Source: Caulobacter rhizosphaerae (lineage in GTDB: Bacteria; Pseudomonadota; Alphaproteobacteria; Caulobacterales; Caulobacteraceae). From it: a stretch of DNA of 64,000 bases. Each line of letters begins with the position of its first letter. The first letter of the stretch is position 1. The notes below the pieces were generated by a model. It was given only the letters and a program-made list of their open reading frames with translations. It searched no databases and was not told the origin of the DNA. The position numbers and the translations under genes were made by a program. Location of the stretch: NCBI RefSeq assembly GCF_010977555.1, contig NZ_CP048815.1, positions 3,340,501 to 3,404,500 of the forward strand. Direction: 5' to 3'. Shown here piece by piece: positions 8,389 through 17,900 of the stretch.

Positions 8389-11112
8389 ATGTCCACCAAG
8401 ACCACTATGCTGGCCGCCACCGCGCTGGGGCTGATCGGGGCCTGGGCGCTTCCCACCTGGGCCGTGGCGCAGGACGCCCCGCCCGCTTCGGCGCCGAACG
8501 CCGACGCCGTGGAGGAAGTCGTGGTCACCGGCATTCGCGCCAGCCAGCAGCAGTCGATCGACATCAAGCGCCAAGCCGTCGGGGTGGTCGATTCCATCGC
8601 CTCGGAAGACCTGGGCAAGCTGCCCGACCAGAACGTGGCCGAGTCGCTGCAGCGCGTCGCCGGCGTGACCATCGAGCGCAACCGGGGCGAAGGCCGCTAC
8701 GTGTCGGTGCGCGGCTTCGGCCCCAAGTTCAACGCCGTCACCGTCAACGGCCGCACCCTGGCCACCGACAACAACGGCCGCGAATTCTCGTTCGACGTCC
8801 TGCCGTCCGAGATCATCGCCGGCGCGGACGTCTACAAGTCGCCGCAGGCCAACATCAACGGCGCCTCGATCGGCGCGACCATCGACGTGCGCACCCTGCG
8901 CCCGCTGGAACAGCGCAAGCCCTTTAGCTTGGCCGGTTCCGTCGGCTCGACCTGGGCCGAGCTGCGCGACACCAACAATCCCGAGGCTTCGGGCGTGGTT
9001 AGCTGGCGCAACGCGGATCGCACCCTGGGCGCGGCCCTGTCGGTCTCCTATTCGAAACAGAAGGTGCGCGACGACGAGTTCACGATCGGCGCGGGCCACG
9101 TGCACCGCTCGAGCACGGACTCCTACTACAATCTGGCCGGCGTTCCCGGCGGCCGCATCGGCCCGGGCGTCGCGCCGTTCAGCAACGTCTCGATGCCATC
9201 GAACCTGTCGCCGTTCTTCTTCGAGCGCGACAAGAAGATGACCGGCCTGAACGGCGTCGTGCAGTACAAGCCGACCGATCGCCTGACAGTCAGCCTGGAC
9301 GCCCTCTACGCCAAGGCCGACATCATCGAGCAACAGACCGGCCTGGCCTACGACTTCGCCGGCGGCACGCTGGTCGAGCAGGTCGTGCAGGGCGGCGAGG
9401 CGGTCTACCAGCGCTACCAGGGCGGCTTCGTCGACCAGATCATCCAGTACGACCACCGCAAGGTCACGACCGACCAGCTGGGCCTGAACGTCAAGTGGCA
9501 GGCCACCGACGACCTGACCGTCTCGTTCGACGCCTCGACCTCGAAAGCCGAACGCCGCGGCAAGGAGGACAACGACTTCACCACCATCCGGCGCAAGAAT
9601 GTCGACACCTGGTTCGACCGCCGCGGCGGCGATCCGATGTATTCGTACGGCTTCACCAGCCCGAACTACGCCAACGCCGCGACCAATCCGCAGGGCGTGA
9701 CCGCCCACTACTACATCTGGGGCGGCGGGTCGGACGTCGATGACGAGATCGAGGAATACAAGGTCGACGCCGCCTGGAAGCCGCCGGGCGCCGTCTCGGT
9801 CAGCGCCGGCTTCTCGGCCCAGAACCGCACCAAGACCATCACCTCCAACGAGATGCCGTTCGGCGAGCAGTGCGCCTATTGCGACTCCAACCAGCTGCTG
9901 CCCACGTCGTTGTTCCAGCCGACGAACCGCAATTTCTTCAATGGCCAGTACGGCGACAAGATCCTCCACGACTGGCTGATCTACGATCCCCGAGCGCTGA
10001 TCCTGCAGGTCAAGGAGTACGCCACCCGCGACGGCAAGGCGTTCAACCAGGCCGTCTACTCCCCGTCGGGCTCGTCGGTGGTCGATGAGAAGGTGCTGCT
10101 GGGCTACCTGATGACCGACATTAAGACGGACCTGGGCTCGATGCCCCTGGCCATCAACCTGGGCGTCCGGATCGAGGACACCGACTACACCTCGTCGGGC
10201 GCCTCGCGGACGGTGACCAGCGCCAAGCCGAACGGCGCCGGCCAGAACATCATCACCGTCTCGCCTGTGGTCCCCGTCAGCTTCGACGGCCACTACACCG
10301 ACATCCTGCCGTCGGTGAACGCCCGCCTGAACCTGACCGACGACCTGATCCTGCGCCTGGCCGCCTCGCGCGTGATGACCCGGCCGACCCTGTCGGACCT
10401 GTCGCCGCGCCAGTCCATCCAGACCAACCCCGGCAATGAGACGATCAAGCGTGGCAACCCCGACCTGCAGCCATTCCGCGCCACCCAGATCGAGGGCGGC
10501 CTGGAATGGTACTTCGACGACCTGTCGCTGCTGTCGTTCGCGGCCTTCTACAAGAACATCGACTCGTTCGTGACCCTGGTCACCACGCCCCAGAAGGTCG
10601 ATCAGGTGACCTTCCAGGTCACCGTGCCCGACAATGGTGACGGCGCGGTGGTGAAGGGCTTCGAGCTGGGCTACCGCCAGGTGTTCGGCCGCCTGCCCGC
10701 GCCGGTCGACGGCCTGGGCGTGCAGACCAGCTTCACCTACGCGGAGTCCAACGCCAACTACACCAACACCGTCGCCAACGTGTCGTACGGGCTGGAGGGC
10801 CTGTCGAAGTACTCCTACAGCCTCGTCGGCTTCTACGAGAAGGGCCCCGTCCAGGCGCGCGTGGCCTATACCTGGCGCGACAAGTTCCTGCAGGTCGCCT
10901 CGGGCCGTAATGGCGAGCCGGAATATTTCGACAGCTACGGCCAGTTGGACGTCGGGGCGTCCTACAACGTCACCGATCACTTCACGGTGTTCATCGACGG
11001 CCTGAACCTGACCGACGAGGAAGAGTTCATCTATTCGGTCACGCCCGACCGGACCAAGGAGTTCCGCACCACCGGCCGGCGCGTCGCTGGCGGGGTCCGC
11101 GTGCGCTTCTAG
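8389..11112 (+). CDS. TonB-dependent outer-membrane receptor
   Basis: A 907-residue receptor with a signal peptide (cleavage near residue 27, after AVAQ), a TonB-box-like EEVVVTGIRAS segment, a plug domain (about 50-170; LGKLPDQNVAESLQRVAG, VSVRGFGPKFN) and a 22-strand barrel ending in VRVRF with the C-terminal Phe. It matches the Caulobacter/sphingomonad receptor group used for carbohydrates. It probably imports oligosaccharides released by the exported hydrolases encoded downstream. Operator B and a candidate promoter lie upstream and a strong terminator follows, so it is a separate unit within the regulon. Confidence 0.92.
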   Translation: MSTKTTMLAATALGLIGAWALPTWAVAQDAPPASAPNADAVEEVVVTGIRASQQQSIDIKRQAVGVVDSIASEDLGKLPDQNVAESLQRVAGVTIERNRGEGRYVSVRGFGPKFNAVTVNGRTLATDNNGREFSFDVLPSEIIAGADVYKSPQANINGASIGATIDVRTLRPLEQRKPFSLAGSVGSTWAELRDTNNPEASGVVSWRNADRTLGAALSVSYSKQKVRDDEFTIGAGHVHRSSTDSYYNLAGVPGGRIGPGVAPFSNVSMPSNLSPFFFERDKKMTGLNGVVQYKPTDRLTVSLDALYAKADIIEQQTGLAYDFAGGTLVEQVVQGGEAVYQRYQGGFVDQIIQYDHRKVTTDQLGLNVKWQATDDLTVSFDASTSKAERRGKEDNDFTTIRRKNVDTWFDRRGGDPMYSYGFTSPNYANAATNPQGVTAHYYIWGGGSDVDDEIEEYKVDAAWKPPGAVSVSAGFSAQNRTKTITSNEMPFGEQCAYCDSNQLLPTSLFQPTNRNFFNGQYGDKILHDWLIYDPRALILQVKEYATRDGKAFNQAVYSPSGSSVVDEKVLLGYLMTDIKTDLGSMPLAINLGVRIEDTDYTSSGASRTVTSAKPNGAGQNIITVSPVVPVSFDGHYTDILPSVNARLNLTDDLILRLAASRVMTRPTLSDLSPRQSIQTNPGNETIKRGNPDLQPFRATQIEGGLEWYFDDLSLLSFAAFYKNIDSFVTLVTTPQKVDQVTFQVTVPDNGDGAVVKGFELGYRQVFGRLPAPVDGLGVQTSFTYAESNANYTNTVANVSYGLEGLSKYSYSLVGFYEKGPVQARVAYTWRDKFLQVASGRNGEPEYFDSYGQLDVGASYNVTDHFTVFIDGLNLTDEEEFIYSVTPDRTKEFRTTGRRVAGGVRVRF

Positions 11113-11141
11113 ATCCCCTTCCCTCCTGCCGATCAAGGCCG

Positions 11142-11171
11142 CCGCACCACGCTCGTCGTGGTGCGGTTTTT
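11142..11171 (+). terminator. Intrinsic terminator after the TonB receptor
   Basis: CCGCACCACG (11142-11151) pairs perfectly with CGTGGTGCGG (11157-11166) over a five-base loop, and TTTTT follows directly. Confidence 0.85.
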
Positions 11172-11227
11172 CTTTTGGGGCGTAGCGGCGGACGCCCTTG
11201 ACGCCTAAGGCCGAGGCCGGTAGCAAA

Positions 11228-11243
11228 CATAATACGTCTTATG
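11228..11243. promoter_or_regulatory. Regulon operator site C
   Basis: CATAATACGTCTTATG, the most symmetric copy (CATAA and TTATG are perfect arms). It ends 12 bases before the proposed SDR start at 11256 and covers another possible ATG at 11241, so binding here should block transcription initiation or early elongation. Confidence 0.7.
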
Positions 11244-11255
11244 TTTAGGTGGATT

Positions 11256-11981
11256 ATGAGGCTCGCGGGCAAGACAGCGCTGGTGACGGCGGCGGCGCAG
11301 GGCATCGGCCGGGCGACGGCGGAGGCGTTCAGGCGCGAAGGCGCGAGCGTGATCGCCGCCGATATCCGCATCGAACCCCTGGCCGACGCCGAAGACCTGA
11401 TCGTGCGCCGGCTGGACGTCACCGACCGCGAGGCCATCCGGGTGATCGCCGAGGAGTTCCCGCAGGTGGACGTGCTCTATAACTGCGCCGGCTTCGTCCA
11501 CGCCGGCACGATCCTCGACTGCGACGAGGACGACTGGGCCTTCTCCAACGCCCTGAACGTCACCGCCCAGTACCGGATGATCCGCGCCTTCCTGCCGGGC
11601 ATGATCCGGGGCGGCGGCGGATCGATCATCAACATGTCCTCGATCGCCTCGTCGATCAAAGGCGTGCCCAACCGCTTCGCCTACGGCGCGACCAAGGCGG
11701 CGGTGATCGGCCTGACCAAGGCCGTGGCCGCCGACTTCGTGGGCCGGGGCGTGCGCTGCAACGCCATCTGTCCCGGCACGGTCGAGACCCCGTCCCTGCT
11801 GCAACGCCTGCGCGACACCGGCGACTTCGACAAGGCCTATGCCGAGTTCACCGCCCGCCAGGCCATGGGGCGCTTCGGCCGCGTGGAGGAGCTGGCGGCC
11901 CTGGCGGTCTACCTGGCTTCGGACGAGTCCGCCTTTACAACGGGTACCGCTAACGTCATCGACGGCGGCTGGGTCAACTAG
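11256..11981 (+). CDS. Short-chain dehydrogenase, probable 2-keto-3-deoxy-L-aldonate 4-dehydrogenase
   Basis: A 241-residue classical SDR: a TAAAQGIGRA nucleotide-binding motif near residue 11, LYNCAG, catalytic Ser in NMSSIAS, and the FAYGATK active site (YxxxK). It resembles the enzymes that oxidise 2-keto-3-deoxy-L-fuconate or -rhamnonate at C4. I choose the ATG at 11256, because an upstream in-frame ATG at 11241 lies inside operator C. The next gene, 21 bp downstream, is an FAH-family hydrolase. That pair is the usual lower half of the non-phosphorylative L-fucose and L-rhamnose routes. Confidence 0.85.
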   Translation: MRLAGKTALVTAAAQGIGRATAEAFRREGASVIAADIRIEPLADAEDLIVRRLDVTDREAIRVIAEEFPQVDVLYNCAGFVHAGTILDCDEDDWAFSNALNVTAQYRMIRAFLPGMIRGGGGSIINMSSIASSIKGVPNRFAYGATKAAVIGLTKAVAADFVGRGVRCNAICPGTVETPSLLQRLRDTGDFDKAYAEFTARQAMGRFGRVEELAALAVYLASDESAFTTGTANVIDGGWVN

Positions 11982-12002
11982 ACCACGTCAAGAGGATATC
12001 CC

Positions 12003-12845
12003 ATGAAACTGCTCCGCTTCGGCACGGCCGGCCAGGAACGGCCCGGCGCTCTCGACACCCAGGGCCGGGTGCGCGACCTCAGCGGCGTGGTGGCCGATAT
12101 CGACGGCGCGACCCTGTCCGACGAGGCCCTGGCCAAACTGCGCGCCGTGGATCTGGACGCCCTGCCCCTGGCGCCGGCGGACGTCCGCTACGGCCCCTGC
12201 GTGGGCAAGGTCGGCAAGTTCCTGTGCATCGGCCTGAACTACGCCGACCACGCCGCCGAATCCGGACTGCCCATCCCCGAGGAGCCGGTGCTGTTCACCA
12301 AGGCCACCTCGGCGATCGTCGGTCCCAACGACACGGTGCTGAAGCCGCGCGGCTCGACCAAGCTGGATTGGGAGGTCGAGCTGGGCGTCGTCATCGGCAA
12401 GACCGCTTCCTATGTCGAGGAAGCGGACGCCGAGGCCCACATCGCTGGCTATTGCGTGATCAACGACGTCTCCGAGCGCGCCTTCCAGCTGGAGCGGGGC
12501 GGCACCTGGGATAAGGGCAAGGGCTGCGACACCTTCGGCCCGATCGGCCCCTGGCTGGTGACGCGCGACGAGGTCGCCGACCCGGCGAACCTGAAGATGT
12601 GGCTGAAGGTCAATGGCAAGACGTTCCAGGACGGCTCGACCGCCACGATGATCTTCAAGCCGGCCTTCATCGTCGCCTACCTGTCGCGGTTCATGACCCT
12701 GCAGCCTGGCGACGTCATCTCGACCGGCACCCCGCCCGGCGTCGGCCTGGGACAGCGGCCGGAGGTCTATCTGGACGTCGGCGACGTGATGGAGCTGGGC
12801 ATCGAGGGGCTGGGCCAGCAACGGCAGGTCGTCGCCCAGGCCTGA
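12003..12845 (+). CDS. FAH-family hydrolase, probable 2,4-diketo-3-deoxy-L-aldonate hydrolase
   Basis: A 280-residue fumarylacetoacetate hydrolase-fold protein. Metal ligands are visible in DWEVELGVVIGK (the two Glu) and VINDVSER (Asp). Other family signatures are IGLNYADHAAE, GKGCDTFGPIGPW and TGTPPGVGLG. Relatives linked to L-fucose/L-rhamnose loci cleave a 2,4-diketo-3-deoxy acid into pyruvate and lactate, which would complete the pathway begun at 4002-7021. It shares an operon with the upstream SDR; GAGGAT precedes the start. Other FAH proteins are acylpyruvases, so the substrate rests on context. Confidence 0.85.
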   Translation: MKLLRFGTAGQERPGALDTQGRVRDLSGVVADIDGATLSDEALAKLRAVDLDALPLAPADVRYGPCVGKVGKFLCIGLNYADHAAESGLPIPEEPVLFTKATSAIVGPNDTVLKPRGSTKLDWEVELGVVIGKTASYVEEADAEAHIAGYCVINDVSERAFQLERGGTWDKGKGCDTFGPIGPWLVTRDEVADPANLKMWLKVNGKTFQDGSTATMIFKPAFIVAYLSRFMTLQPGDVISTGTPPGVGLGQRPEVYLDVGDVMELGIEGLGQQRQVVAQA

Positions 12846-12869
12846 GTTTCGCGGCGAAGGCCACCGAAG

Positions 12870-12891
12870 GAGCCGGCCAGAGAGCCGGCTC
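12870..12891 (+). terminator. Intercistronic hairpin after the FAH gene
   Basis: GAGCCGGC (12870-12877) pairs perfectly with GCCGGCTC (12884-12891) over six bases, 24 bases after the FAH stop. No T tract follows. It may attenuate or stabilise the message rather than end it, since the next gene starts 27 bases later on the same strand. Confidence 0.4.
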
Positions 12892-12918
12892 GTGACAAAA
12901 TGCATTGGGGAGTTCGTG

Positions 12919-14955
12919 ATGGTCAAAGCCTTCGTCATCCGCGGCGCCGCGGCCATCACGATCTCGACCTTCGCGCTCGTCTGGACCGCCACAGCCATGG
13001 CGGCCCAAACGGCGGTAATCCTGCATGTCTCTCCCCAGGGCGACGACCGCAATCCCGGCAGCGCCAGCCGCCCGGTCCGCACCCTGACCCGCGCCCAGGC
13101 CCTGGTGCGGGCCAGCAATCTCAAGGCCGACGTGACGGTCGAGATCGCCCCCGGCGCGTATCGGCTGGACAGTCCCCTGGTCTTCACCGCCGCCGACGGC
13201 GGCCAGGACGGCCATCGCGTGACCTGGCGCGGCGCGGCCGGGGCTCGCCCGCTGATCTCGGGCGGCTTCGACGTCACCGGCTTCAAGCCGTTCGACGAGA
13301 AGCGCCGCCTCTATGTCGCCGACATTCCCAAGGGCCTGGACACCCGCCAGGTCTGGGTCGACGACACGCTGGCTGAACGTCCCTGGCTGGAGATCAAGCC
13401 GTCGGACGTCCGGTTCAACGCCACCGGCTTCGAGATCGTCAATCCGGACCTGGCCTTCCTGTCGACCCTAAAGCATCCGGAGCGGCTGGAGGTCGAGGCG
13501 ACGGGGTTCTTCACCGATCGCATCTCGCCCGTGGCCGCGATCGACGGCGCGCGGGTGACGATGCGCCAACCCGCCTGGGACAATAACACCTGGGGCTACG
13601 ACACCCTCTCCAAGCCGATCTTCCCCGAGGATTCGCGCCTGTTCCTGGTCAACGCTCCCGAGCTGATCGGCAAGACCAACGATTGGCACGCCAAGCCCTA
13701 CCAGTGGTTCGTCGATCCCGACGCCGGCAAGCTCTACCTGCGCATCGCCGAGGACGAGGACATCCGCAAGCTTCGCGTCACGGTCCCGGCCTTGCCCGTC
13801 CTGGCCTCGATCAGCGGTACGCCGCAGGCGCCGGTGCGCAACCTGACCTTCCAAGGTCTGCGCTTTTCGTACACGTCATGGATGGGACCGTCGGAGCCGA
13901 CCGGCTACGCCAACCAGCAGAGCGGGGCCTTCTTGAAGGATCCCTCGCCGATCCGCCCGGCCGACGCCTGGGCCAAATGCGGCTGGGGCTGTCCCGAGTT
14001 CGAGTCGATGCGGCAGAAATGGAGCCAGATCCCCGCCGCGGTCCAGGTGGCGGCGGCGCGCGAAATCGTCTTCCAGGACAACCAGTTCTCGCAACTGGGC
14101 CAGGTCGCCCTGGGCGTTGGCAACGACCCCAACGCCAACCTCAGCGGCGCAGGCCTGGCCACGCGCGGCGTGCGCGTCCGCCGCAACCTGTTCGCCGTGC
14201 TGTCCGGCGGGGCCATCATGGCCGGCGGCGTGCGCGAGGACGCCCACCATCCCTCCACCTCGGATCTGATCAACACCGACCTGGAGATCGCCGACAACAC
14301 CGTCGCCACCGTCAGCCAGGACTACAAGGACAACGCCGCCATCCTGACCACCTATGTCGACGGCGCCCGCATCCTGCACAACGAGATCTCGGACGCGCCC
14401 TATGACGGCGTCGCGGTCGGCTGGGGCTGGGGCTACAACGACGCCGGCGGCAACCCGAACTACGACGAGAACCAGAAGGGCTACCTGCACAACACCCGCT
14501 ACACGACGCCGACGACGCTGCGGAACACGCTGGTCGAAGGCAACCGGATCCACGGGGTGAAGACCTGGTACATGGACGGCGGCGCCATCTACAACCTCTC
14601 GGCCAATCCCGGCGCGGTGATCCGCGGCAACCACGTCTTCGACATCGGCGACCGGATCGGCGTCTATCTGGACGAGGGCTCCAAGCACTTCCGGGTGACC
14701 GGCAACGTCATCGACACCCAGGGCAAGTGGCTGAACGTCAACACCGCCGGCAAGATGTACCGACGCAGGATCTCGACTGACAACGTCGCGACCGGCAATT
14801 GGCACAGCTCGCCGCGCACGGGCGGCCGCTGGCTGGCCGAGATCGGCAATGTCGCCGAGAACAACCTGCTGGTCGCGACCCGTGACTGGCCAGCCGAGGC
14901 GAGAATCGTGATCGACAAGGCTGGACCACGCCCCGAGACAGAGGCCCCCCGATGA
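12919..14955 (+). CDS. Secreted right-handed parallel beta-helix protein, possible GH141-like glycosidase
   Basis: A 678-residue exported protein. The start at 12919 follows GGGGAG; a GTG at 12892 is in frame but poorly placed. A signal peptide covers about residues 1-27 (TATAMAAQ). The mature N-terminus reads LHVSPQGDDRNPGSASRP, the opening of many carbohydrate-active beta-helix proteins. Next comes RPLISGGFDVTGF, then many short NxF/xxNxI rungs typical of a parallel beta-helix. The layout resembles GH141 (alpha-L-fucosidase/xylanase) and related unclassified families, but I cannot fix the catalytic residues. Its stop overlaps the start of the alpha-L-rhamnosidase (ATGA at 14952), so the two probably attack the same pectin-type side chain. 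Confidence 0.7.
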   Translation: MVKAFVIRGAAAITISTFALVWTATAMAAQTAVILHVSPQGDDRNPGSASRPVRTLTRAQALVRASNLKADVTVEIAPGAYRLDSPLVFTAADGGQDGHRVTWRGAAGARPLISGGFDVTGFKPFDEKRRLYVADIPKGLDTRQVWVDDTLAERPWLEIKPSDVRFNATGFEIVNPDLAFLSTLKHPERLEVEATGFFTDRISPVAAIDGARVTMRQPAWDNNTWGYDTLSKPIFPEDSRLFLVNAPELIGKTNDWHAKPYQWFVDPDAGKLYLRIAEDEDIRKLRVTVPALPVLASISGTPQAPVRNLTFQGLRFSYTSWMGPSEPTGYANQQSGAFLKDPSPIRPADAWAKCGWGCPEFESMRQKWSQIPAAVQVAAAREIVFQDNQFSQLGQVALGVGNDPNANLSGAGLATRGVRVRRNLFAVLSGGAIMAGGVREDAHHPSTSDLINTDLEIADNTVATVSQDYKDNAAILTTYVDGARILHNEISDAPYDGVAVGWGWGYNDAGGNPNYDENQKGYLHNTRYTTPTTLRNTLVEGNRIHGVKTWYMDGGAIYNLSANPGAVIRGNHVFDIGDRIGVYLDEGSKHFRVTGNVIDTQGKWLNVNTAGKMYRRRISTDNVATGNWHSSPRTGGRWLAEIGNVAENNLLVATRDWPAEARIVIDKAGPRPETEAPR

Positions 14956-17900
14956 GCGTTTCCCGCCGTGGATTGATGATGGGCGCGGGACTGGCCGGTG
15001 TCGCGGCCTCGGCCCCGACGCTGGCGGCCCAGGCGCTGCAGACCCCGGGCCTGGAGGTCGTCGACCTGAAGGCCGGCTCCATGACCGCGCCGCTGGGCGT
15101 CGACGACCAGGCCGTGCGGCTGTCCTGGCGCCTGGTCAGCCCCAATCCTGACGTCCGCCAGACCCGCTACGAGATCCAGGCCGCCAGTACGCGCGCCCTG
15201 CTCGAGGCCGGAACCCCCGACCTGTGGCATGCCGGCGAGGTGCTGACCGACCAGAGCATGGACGTCTCCTGGCTGGGCATCCCGCTGAAGTCGCGCCAGA
15301 TCGTCTGGTGGCGCGTCCTGGTGCGCGACAACAAGGGTCGCCGCGCCACCAGCGCCGTGGCCAGCTTCGAAACCGGCCTGCTGGAGCCGGCCGACTGGCG
15401 CGCCAAGTGGATCGCCGCCGAGACCGAGTTGGCCCGCGCCGACCGCCAGGCCGGCCTGCTGTGGATGCGCGGCGACCGACCGGCCGACCGCTCCGCCCGC
15501 TCGTTCCGCCTGGCCTTCGACCTGCCGGCCGCCGCGACCGTGACCCTGTTCTCGATCGCCAACGCCGAGTCCGAGCTCTGGCTGGACGGCCAGCCCGTCC
15601 AGCGGCCGCCGCACTCGCCCATCGCCTACGGCGTCGCGCCGATCGCCGAGACGCGCCACACCCTCGCCGCCGGCCGCCATGTGATCGCCGTCCGCGTCAG
15701 GGACCCCTCGGGCTTCAACGAGCCCAAGCTGCACGAGATCGCCACCGCTGTGATGGTCCGCGCCGACCTGGCCGGCGGCAAGGTGCTGCGCCTGACCTCG
15801 CGCGGCATGAAGACGGCCCTGCACGCACCCGACAGCTGGACGGCTCCCGACTTCGACGACGCCCGCTGGGCGCCGGCCGAGGTCTCCAAGACCCAGACCC
15901 AGGCCTGGCCGGGCTACGGCGCATTCCTGCTGCGCAAGGCCTTCGCGGTCGACCGGCCGGTGGCCCGCGCCCGTCTCTACGCCACGGCCCTGGGGGCCTA
16001 CGAGGCCCAGATCAACGGCCGGCGGGTCGGCGACGCCCTGCTGACGCCGGAGAGCACCGACTTCCGCAAGACCGCGCTCTATCGCGCCTATGACGTCACC
16101 GACCTGCTGGTCCCCGGCCACAACGCCATCGGGGCGATGGTCGGCGACGGCTGGTACGGCAGCTACGTCGCTCCCGCCGGCCGCTACGCGTTCGGCGACG
16201 CGCCCCTGCGCTTCCTGGGGCAGCTGGAGATCACCTATGCCGATGGGACGCGCGAGACGATCGTCAGCGACGAGTCCTGGCGCCTGGCCCCGGCTCCGGT
16301 GACCCGGGGGGAAATCTACTATGGCGAAGACTATGACGCGCGGCTGGAACAGGCCGGCTGGTCGACCGCGAGCTTCGACGCCGCCGCCTGGCGCGCGGTC
16401 GACATCGCCCCCACCCCGCCCTGCGCCCTCAAGGCCCAGATCAGCCCGCCGATCCGAAGGATCCAGACGCTGCGGGCCGTGTCCGTCACGGCGGTCGGCT
16501 CGCGCCATGTCTTCGACTTCGGCCAGAACTTCGCCGGCTGGGCGCGACTGAAGGTGCGCGGCCGCGCTGGCCAGGTGGTGACCTTGCGCTTCGCCGAGGT
16601 GCTGGCCGCAGACGGCCGCGCCGACCAGTCCAACCTGCGCGCCGCCCGGGCGGCCCTGGTCTACACCCTCAAGGGCGATCCGGCCGGCGAGACCTACGAG
16701 CCGCGCTTCACCTATTTCGGCTTCCGCTATGTCGAGGTCGAGGGTCTGGCCGAAGCCCTGGGCCAAGCGCCGAGCGCCGACGACGTCGAGGGCGTCGTCG
16801 TCTCCTCGAACCTGGCCGAGACCGGCCACCTGCGCATCGCCAATCCGGTGATCCAGCAGCTGTGGCGCAACAGCCTGTGGAGCCAGAGGTCCAACTTCTT
16901 CGGCCTGCCCACCGATTGCCCCCAGCGCGACGAGCGGCTGGGCTGGACCGGCGACGCCAACGTCTTCTGGGACGCCGCGGCCTTCAACATGGACGTGGCG
17001 GCCTTCACCGAGCGGTTCGGCCGGGACATCCGCGACGCCCAGGGATCGCGCGGCGAATTCCCGGACTATGCGCCGGCCGGCTGGGCGGACCTGGGCCTGG
17101 GCGCGTCGCCCGGCTGGGCCGACGCCGGCGTCATCCTGCCCTGGACCGTCTGGAAGCGCTACAACGACACGGCGATCGTCGACCAGAACTGGGCGGCGAT
17201 GACCCGCTACCTGGCCTTCATTCTCAAGAACAATCCCGACCTGATCTGGCGCAAGGAACGCGGTTACGACTTCGGCGACTGGGTGGCTCTCGACGCCAAG
17301 AGCCCTGGCGACGAGACCACGCCCAAGGCGCTGATCGGCACCGCCATGTGGAAACGGTCGGTCGAGGCGATGGCCGAGATGGCGACGGGTTCCGGCCGTC
17401 GGCCCGACGCGGTCCGCTACCGCGATCTGGCCGCCCGCATCACCGACGCCTTCCAGCGCGAATTCATCCGGCCCGACGGCTCGATGGGTAACGGCTCGCA
17501 GGCCGGCTATATCCTGGCCCTGCGCTTCGGACTGGTTCCCGAAGGTCTGCGCGCCGCCGCCACCGGCCACCTGGTCGCCGACATCCGTCGGCGCGGCACG
17601 CTGCTGTCGACCGGCTTCCTGGGCACGCCGTTCAGCCTCGACGCCCTGGCCGACAACGACCAGCAGGCCCTGGTCTACGATCTGCTGCTGCGGACCGATT
17701 TCCCGTCCTGGGGCTACATGATCCGCAAGAACGCCACGACCATCTGGGAGCGATGGAACGGCGACGTCGGCGACGTGTCGATGAACTCCTACAACCACTA
17801 CGCCCTTGGCGCGGTGACCGGCTTCATCTTCCGCCGCGTGGCCGGGATCGAGCCGATCCGGCCGGGCTTCCTGTTGTTCCGCTTCGATCCCGTGCTGGAC

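Noticed and set aside
7225..11226. A 1333-codon open frame on the minus strand opposite the MFS transporter and TonB receptor genes
   Set aside because: It mirrors the codon periodicity of the plus-strand genes, is rich in Gly/Val/Asp/Arg without domains, and crosses a terminator and an operator. High GC content makes such antisense frames common.
14664..17798. A 1044-codon minus-strand frame opposite the beta-helix and GH78 genes
   Set aside because: No recognisable domain or start signal; the plus-strand frame encodes a complete GH78 enzyme with catalytic motifs.
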